Made by a program: the position numbers and the translations under genes. The notes beneath the pieces are model-generated. The model was given only the letters and a program-made list of their open reading frames with translations. It was not told the DNA's origin and did not search any database. This document shows positions 63,224 through 64,000 of a stretch of 64,000 nucleotides of DNA, piece by piece (position 1 is the stretch's first letter; each line of letters opens with the position of its first letter). The stretch covers positions 67,805,044 through 67,869,043 of the forward strand of contig CM047430.1 of the NCBI GenBank assembly GCA_026168455.1, read 5' to 3'. Source of the DNA: Theocolax elegans. Taxonomy: Eukaryota; Arthropoda; Insecta; Hymenoptera; Cerocephalidae.

Positions 63224-63329
63224 TACGTCACAGTGCGCGAGCGGCGAAGCACCGGCCAGAGGCGGCAGAGACCGAGAGAGGCTTGTATACACTGACGTGA
63301 CGTCACGGGTGTCTAGCCACGTGACGTAG
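63224..63329. promoter_or_regulatory. Cluster of CRE and E-box motifs
   Basis: Within about 105 bp: TACGTCAC (63224-63231), TGACGTGA (63293-63300), a full palindromic CRE TGACGTCA (63298-63305), and an E-box CACGTG (63318-63323) overlapping TGACGTA (63322-63328). CREB/ATF and bHLH-ZIP factors bind these words. Four ACGT-core sites this close in a GC-rich block is more than chance would suggest. No TATA box or initiator was recognised, so the direction of any transcription is unknown. Confidence 0.45.
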
Positions 63330-64000
63330 CGGCGAATGAATATCGACTGTGTGCGTGGCGGTCCTCGATTTTATAACTGCTATCCGGGACGTTTATATCA
63401 CTCTATTGATTACCCTGGCACTGCTGCTTCCGTGTATTTGTTCCTCCTCCTTCCTTCCTAATATTGCTTTTATTACCAGGAAGCTGTTCAACGATTACCA
63501 ATTCTCATTTTTACACATAAGAACACTTTTTTTTTAATTCTGTAATTCTTACGAATAATATGTATATTCATTATATTAATACGGAGAATATATTTATAGA
63601 ATAACACATTTGGTGGTTATATATTGATATATATTAAAAATAATTTAAATATGTTTAACTAACGTAAAGATTCTGTTAAAAAAACTTTGATTAAAGTAAC
63701 ACTTATGATCAAAATGAAAGAAGGTGTGTAAAAAATAGGGTAGGTATATATGGCGATCAATCAAGCAATTAAAAGCACATATACGTATAATAAACGATCT
63801 AAATTTTAATCGGCCTTGAATAAATCCGCAATGAAACTCGACTGAACGGAAATTCATTGATCGGATAAGGGGAAGATCGAAGAGAGAAAATACGAGGCAT
63901 TCGATCGAAACTCTTAAAGTTAAGCGGTATCCGCAGTATCGCCGGGCGTGGAGGGGAAAAGCAAGGGGAGTCACAGAGGAGTACTAGTCAAGTGCGAGCG
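63330..64000. other. AT-rich spacer, no gene seen
   Basis: Composition falls quickly after the motif cluster. A T9-10 run lies near 63528 and the rest is featureless apart from a modest G+C rise at the window end. The frames at either edge could be truncated parts of something larger, but nothing is recognisable. Confidence 0.65.

Overview
The window looks like non-coding DNA from an insect nuclear genome, most likely a hymenopteran such as an ant or a related wasp or bee. The basis is indirect. AT-rich spacers alternate every few kilobases with short CpG-dense blocks, (GA/CT)n, (TA)n and (CA/GT)n microsatellites are abundant, and CpG is not depleted. No bacterial gene organisation is visible: no operons, no ribosome-binding sites and no long reading frames. 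I recognise no protein-coding exon, tRNA, rRNA, snRNA, microRNA or CRISPR array. The longest open frames are low-complexity translations of microsatellites (RERERE, SLSLSL, IYIYIY, THTHTH). The window is best read as intergenic DNA or the inside of one or more very long introns.

Layout. 1-9.4 kb is AT-rich spacer with small GC-richer patches, a (TG)n array and a plus-strand candidate recursive splice site at 6.59 kb. 9.43-9.65 kb is a compact foldback MITE with a 3-bp target duplication. 13.4-13.8 kb is a CpG-dense block. 14.19-15.67 kb is a near-identical tandem duplication of a ~0.73-0.75 kb unit. 17.3-18.36 kb is an older long-inverted-repeat element with a hammerhead-like motif inside. 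20.7-33.0 kb alternates GC-richer, microsatellite-laden blocks with AT-rich spacers. 33.0-33.6 kb is strongly pyrimidine-biased. 35.6-38.3 kb has two CpG/GC-rich blocks. 40.3-43.2 kb holds homopurine/homopyrimidine tracts, G-quadruplex candidates and two long (TA)n arrays. 45-58 kb repeats the mosaic, with (GC)7 tracts and C-rich quadruplex candidates. 61.37-62.10 kb holds stacked palindromes next to a TA-flanked foldback element whose right arm is split by 339 bp. 62.4-63.35 kb is a GC-rich block ending in a cluster of CRE/E-box motifs, the best promoter-like candidate.

The three mobile elements are short, have inverted termini and encode nothing recognisable, so they are non-autonomous. Nothing in the window forms a pathway or gene system that I can support. 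The most distinctive structures are the split foldback element at 61.4-62.1 kb, the recent tandem duplication at 14.2-15.7 kb, and the long-inverted-repeat element with its hammerhead-like core at 17.3-18.4 kb.
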